64,000 bases of DNA from Actinomycetes bacterium (lineage in GTDB: Bacteria; Actinomycetota; Thermoleophilia; BMS3ABIN01): assembly GCA_021785935.1 (NCBI GenBank), contig JAJYOG010000003.1:104850-168849 (forward strand). The letters are read 5' to 3'. This document shows positions 61,945-64,000 of this stretch, piece by piece. Each line of letters begins with the position of its first letter. Position 1 is the stretch's first letter. The notes under the pieces were generated by a model. It made no database searches and had not been told where the DNA came from. It saw only the letters and a program-made list of their open reading frames with translations. The translations under genes and the position numbers were made by a program.

Positions 61945-62958
61945 TTGGATATCCCGGCAAGGACAGGCTACCTCGGCATCGATGTAGGTTCTGTCAGCAC
62001 AAACCTGGTCATACTGGATGAGCATGCCGACGTTTTGGCGGCGATTTACCGCCGGACCCAGGGCCAGCCGATCAAGGCAGTCCAGGAAGGCCTCCGGGAA
62101 CTCACGGACCTGCTCCTGGATCAGAAGATTGAAGTCCGCGGCGTAGGCACGACGGGCAGCGCCCGCCACCTGTCCGGCATCATCGTCGGCGCCGACGTGG
62201 TCAAGAATGAAATTACCGCCCACGCGGTGGCTGCATCACAGGTAGTCCCCGATGTCAACACAGTGCTTGAAATCGGCGGCCAGGATTCAAAGCTGATCAT
62301 CCTGCGCGACGGCATTGTCACAGACTTCGCAATGAACTCGGTGTGCGCGGCCGGCACCGGCTCCTTCCTCGATCATCAGTCAACCCGGGTCGGCATCCCC
62401 ATCGAGGAGTTCGGCGCCTACGCCGTCCGATCTGAAAGCCCCGCCCATATCGCCGGGCGCTGCTCGGTTTTTGCCGAGTCGGACATGATCCATAAACAGC
62501 AGGTTGGCGTTGCCGTCGAGGACATCATCTACGGACTCTGCCACGCGCTGGTGCGCAATTACTTAAACAACCTCGGCAAAGGCAAGGATCTCGAGGCGCC
62601 GATCGTCTTCCAGGGTGGCGTGGCCGCTAACGCCGGAATGAAACGCGCATTCGAGGACGCCCTCGGGCTCGAGGTAGTAGTGCCGGCACATCATAACGTC
62701 ATGGGCGCCATTGGCAGCGCCATTCTGGCGATGGAGCTGGGGCTGGAAGCAGGAGAGACCAACTTCAAGGGCTTCGATGTCAGCGACCTTCACTATGACA
62801 CCTCAACCTTCGGCTGTAATGGTTGTTCCAACACCTGTGAGGTAGTCCGCATCAAGGTGGGGGGCAAGACCCTGGCCAGGTGGGGAGGACGGTGCGGCAA
62901 ATGGGAAAATGAAGACTCCCCTGGCGCCGGCAAGAAGAGAGTCAGAGCCTCTGCTTGA
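61945..62958 (+). CDS. Acyl-CoA dehydratase activase (BadF/BadG/HgdC-like ATPase)
   Basis: 337 residues from TTG 61945 (GAGGAG five bases upstream; GTG 61939 less likely). ASKHA ATPase: GYLGIDVGSVSTNLVILD, cluster-bridging cysteines in CAAGTGSFLDHQ and GRCSVFAESD, and VFQGGVAANAGMKRAFE. Such activases pass low-potential electrons to dehydratases or reductases using ATP. An extra C-terminal segment FGCNGCSNTCEV has four cysteines. With the two preceding genes it looks like the large fused activase split into three chains. No catalytic dehydratase is nearby. Confidence 0.92.
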   Translation: MDIPARTGYLGIDVGSVSTNLVILDEHADVLAAIYRRTQGQPIKAVQEGLRELTDLLLDQKIEVRGVGTTGSARHLSGIIVGADVVKNEITAHAVAASQVVPDVNTVLEIGGQDSKLIILRDGIVTDFAMNSVCAAGTGSFLDHQSTRVGIPIEEFGAYAVRSESPAHIAGRCSVFAESDMIHKQQVGVAVEDIIYGLCHALVRNYLNNLGKGKDLEAPIVFQGGVAANAGMKRAFEDALGLEVVVPAHHNVMGAIGSAILAMELGLEAGETNFKGFDVSDLHYDTSTFGCNGCSNTCEVVRIKVGGKTLARWGGRCGKWENEDSPGAGKKRVRASA

Positions 62959-63054
62959 GGAACGTCATGCAGGTTAAAACCTCCGTCCGGCGAATAAAAT
63001 TTCCGGGAACTCAGGAGAATTCCGGATAAATCCGCAAAGGATGTGGGATAGATT

Positions 63055-63375
63055 ATGCCTGAAATGTCTGAAACAGAAATTTCCGCCTACATGGCCAGCA
63101 CCGGCCACCGGCGCTTCGAAGTCACAGCTTATGCGGGAGGATTGAAAATCACCGGCATAGCCTATTATGCCGCCGATACACGTTCCTCATCCAGGCGGGC
63201 TTCCGATTTCATCCATTCACTGACCCAGGAAAGGCTGACGCTGTCTTCCGCGAAGATATTCGAGCGCACAACAAACCAGTTGATAGATGAGCCGGATTTC
63301 ATAGTCATATCTCTGCCGCGGGTCGACGCCATCTTCGCAGATGAAATGGAGGAGACGAATCTGCGGGGAGCTTGA
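63055..63375 (+). CDS. Conserved-looking small protein, unknown
   Basis: 106 residues. N-terminal half is beta-rich (RRFEVTAYAGGLKITGIAYY), and the C-terminal half includes KIFERTTNQLIDEPDFIVISLPRVDAIFAD. The pattern of a small domain that ends with a hydrophobic-acid string suggests an LSm- or OB-like fold, but I do not recognise a family. It stands alone 96 bases after the activase gene. ATG without a strong ribosome site. Confidence 0.55.
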   Translation: MPEMSETEISAYMASTGHRRFEVTAYAGGLKITGIAYYAADTRSSSRRASDFIHSLTQERLTLSSAKIFERTTNQLIDEPDFIVISLPRVDAIFADEMEETNLRGA

Positions 63376-63437
63376 CGCTCCGGCCGTGCCCGCCATTGGG
63401 CGTGACGCTCGGCTGCGCCCGCAGTCAAGCCGGGCAC

Positions 63438-63944
63438 TCAGGCGTTTCGCTGCCAGGACCCGTACGCGGCGGCGGCCATCCAGAAAAATCCCCAGATGCC
63501 ATATCCGGTCAGGGTGAACCTGAGAGCGAGAGCTGTGAGGGTGAACCCGGTCGCGAATCCCCAGATGCCAAAGCTTACCCCCGCTGCTCCGCAGATAGCG
63601 GACCAGACAGCCAGACCACGGCTGTGATGCCGCCCGCTGGCCCAGGAAATCGCCTCACCAATGCCATAACCCAGCCCGAATGCCACGATAATGGCAAAGA
63701 AGCTGATCATGGAAAGCACCAGCCCGAAGATGTAACCGCCGGCCGCGGCTGAGCCCAGCCCGGCAATCACGGTCAGCACCATACGCTCGGGCTTGACGCG
63801 CGGCCGCGCCGACTTTGGCATCCGTCCGCACTTCGCGCATTTAACGCCTACGGGAGTATAGATCATGCAGTCGGGGCAGATCGGATCGCCGCAGTTGCTG
63901 CATGAAACGTTGGTTTCAACGGAAGGGTGATTTACGCATTTCAT
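63438..63944 (-). CDS. B-box-like zinc finger membrane protein
   Basis: 168 residues. N-terminal zinc-binding module CVNHPSVETNVSCSNCGDPI with CPDCMIYTPVGVKCAKCG (two sites), as found on many actinobacterial rhomboid-like or DUF-type membrane proteins. Then four hydrophobic helices with Gly-rich faces (GLGSAAAGGYIFGLVLSMI). No rhomboid Ser-His pair is visible, so no protease activity is claimed. Confidence 0.75.
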   Translation of the reverse strand: MKCVNHPSVETNVSCSNCGDPICPDCMIYTPVGVKCAKCGRMPKSARPRVKPERMVLTVIAGLGSAAAGGYIFGLVLSMISFFAIIVAFGLGYGIGEAISWASGRHHSRGLAVWSAICGAAGVSFGIWGFATGFTLTALALRFTLTGYGIWGFFWMAAAAYGSWQRNA

Positions 63945-63967
63945 ACTATGATAAGTCTAGCATAGCA

Positions 63968-63992
63968 GCGGGCGGGCCGAAGGCCCGCCCGC
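63968..63992. repeat. GC-rich hairpin at the window edge
   Basis: GCGGGCGGGCC and GGCCCGCCCGC, eleven pairs around GAA, followed on the plus strand by A7 at the window end. The A-run is on the wrong side for a terminator in either direction as far as visible. It could be part of a larger element beyond the window. Confidence 0.6.
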
Positions 63993-64000
63993 CAAAAAAA

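Noticed and set aside
63968-64000. Rho-independent terminator at the right edge
   Set aside because: The hairpin is followed by A, not T, on the plus strand, and preceded by T on the minus strand, so neither direction fits.

Overview
The window reads as a chromosomal segment of an anaerobic, moderately GC-rich bacterium. It is most likely a deep-branching, subsurface-type actinobacterium. That lineage is my inference from the gene mix: a fused CobA-HemD, PHP-glycosyltransferase and PIG-L genes, trehalose-6-phosphate phosphatase, glutamate decarboxylase, frequent GTG/TTG starts, and a siroheme-dependent heme pathway next to multihaem cytochromes. No 16S or ribosomal protein gene is present to confirm it.

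Layout. 1-2.1 kb: the end of a GT39-type membrane glycosyltransferase and a lipoprotein. 2.2-4.3 kb: a VapBC-like toxin-antitoxin pair with a visible operator, and a TrpB2-type tryptophan synthase. 4.4-11.5 kb: a large secreted membrane-anchored protein, OtsB, a PIG-L deacetylase whose catalytic motif lies upstream of any standard start codon, and a PHP-domain/GT4 fusion. 11.7-17.4 kb: selenocysteine machinery (selA, selB, selC), interrupted by a DUF4143 ATPase. Just after selC a second 3' copy of the tRNA, starting in the anticodon loop, bounds a 0.7 kb mini-island with a DUF2283/DUF4258-like pair.

17.4-24.6 kb is an accessory zone with four interrupted reading frames: an in-frame TAA, an in-frame UGA, a frameshift inside a radical-SAM cluster motif, and a frameshift in a poly-A run. 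It also holds an acyltransferase, GadB, and a lipoprotein carrying an FtsX-extracellular-like domain. 24.6-30.8 kb: ZIP and SulP transporters (the latter with a strongly structured leader), a SpoIIM-like protein, a TolB/WD40-like lipoprotein and small proteins. 30.8-36.5 kb: a Ca2+-type P-ATPase, a DUF1998 helicase and a LOG-like protein, followed by a 46-residue peptide gene with a lasso-type leader and its own terminator.

36.7-56.3 kb is one long minus-strand block. It encodes early tetrapyrrole steps (HemA, HemC, CobA-HemD, precorrin-2 dehydrogenase), the alternative siroheme-to-heme branch (AhbA, AhbB, AhbC, AhbD), System II cytochrome c assembly (ResB, CcsB) and three multihaem or dihaem c-type cytochromes with NHL, TPR and lipoprotein partners. 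The simplest reading is haem supply and haem attachment encoded beside their apocytochrome clients. HemB and GSA aminotransferase are not in the window. The block ends with a HAD phosphatase, SurE and an FmdB zinc ribbon. 56.5-63.9 kb (plus strand): a GT4, polysaccharide deacetylase and LPG-synthase-like lipid/envelope operon, then a three-gene acyl-CoA dehydratase activase module and two poorly known proteins.

Best candidates for something undescribed: the orphan lasso-leader peptide; the UGA-interrupted small membrane gene with a SECIS-like hairpin near selABC; the selC anticodon-loop duplication; the FtsX-ECD lipoprotein; and a dispersed GGGACGTACGTTTCC-type repeat that supplies coding sequence to both ahbD and a CoA-activase gene.
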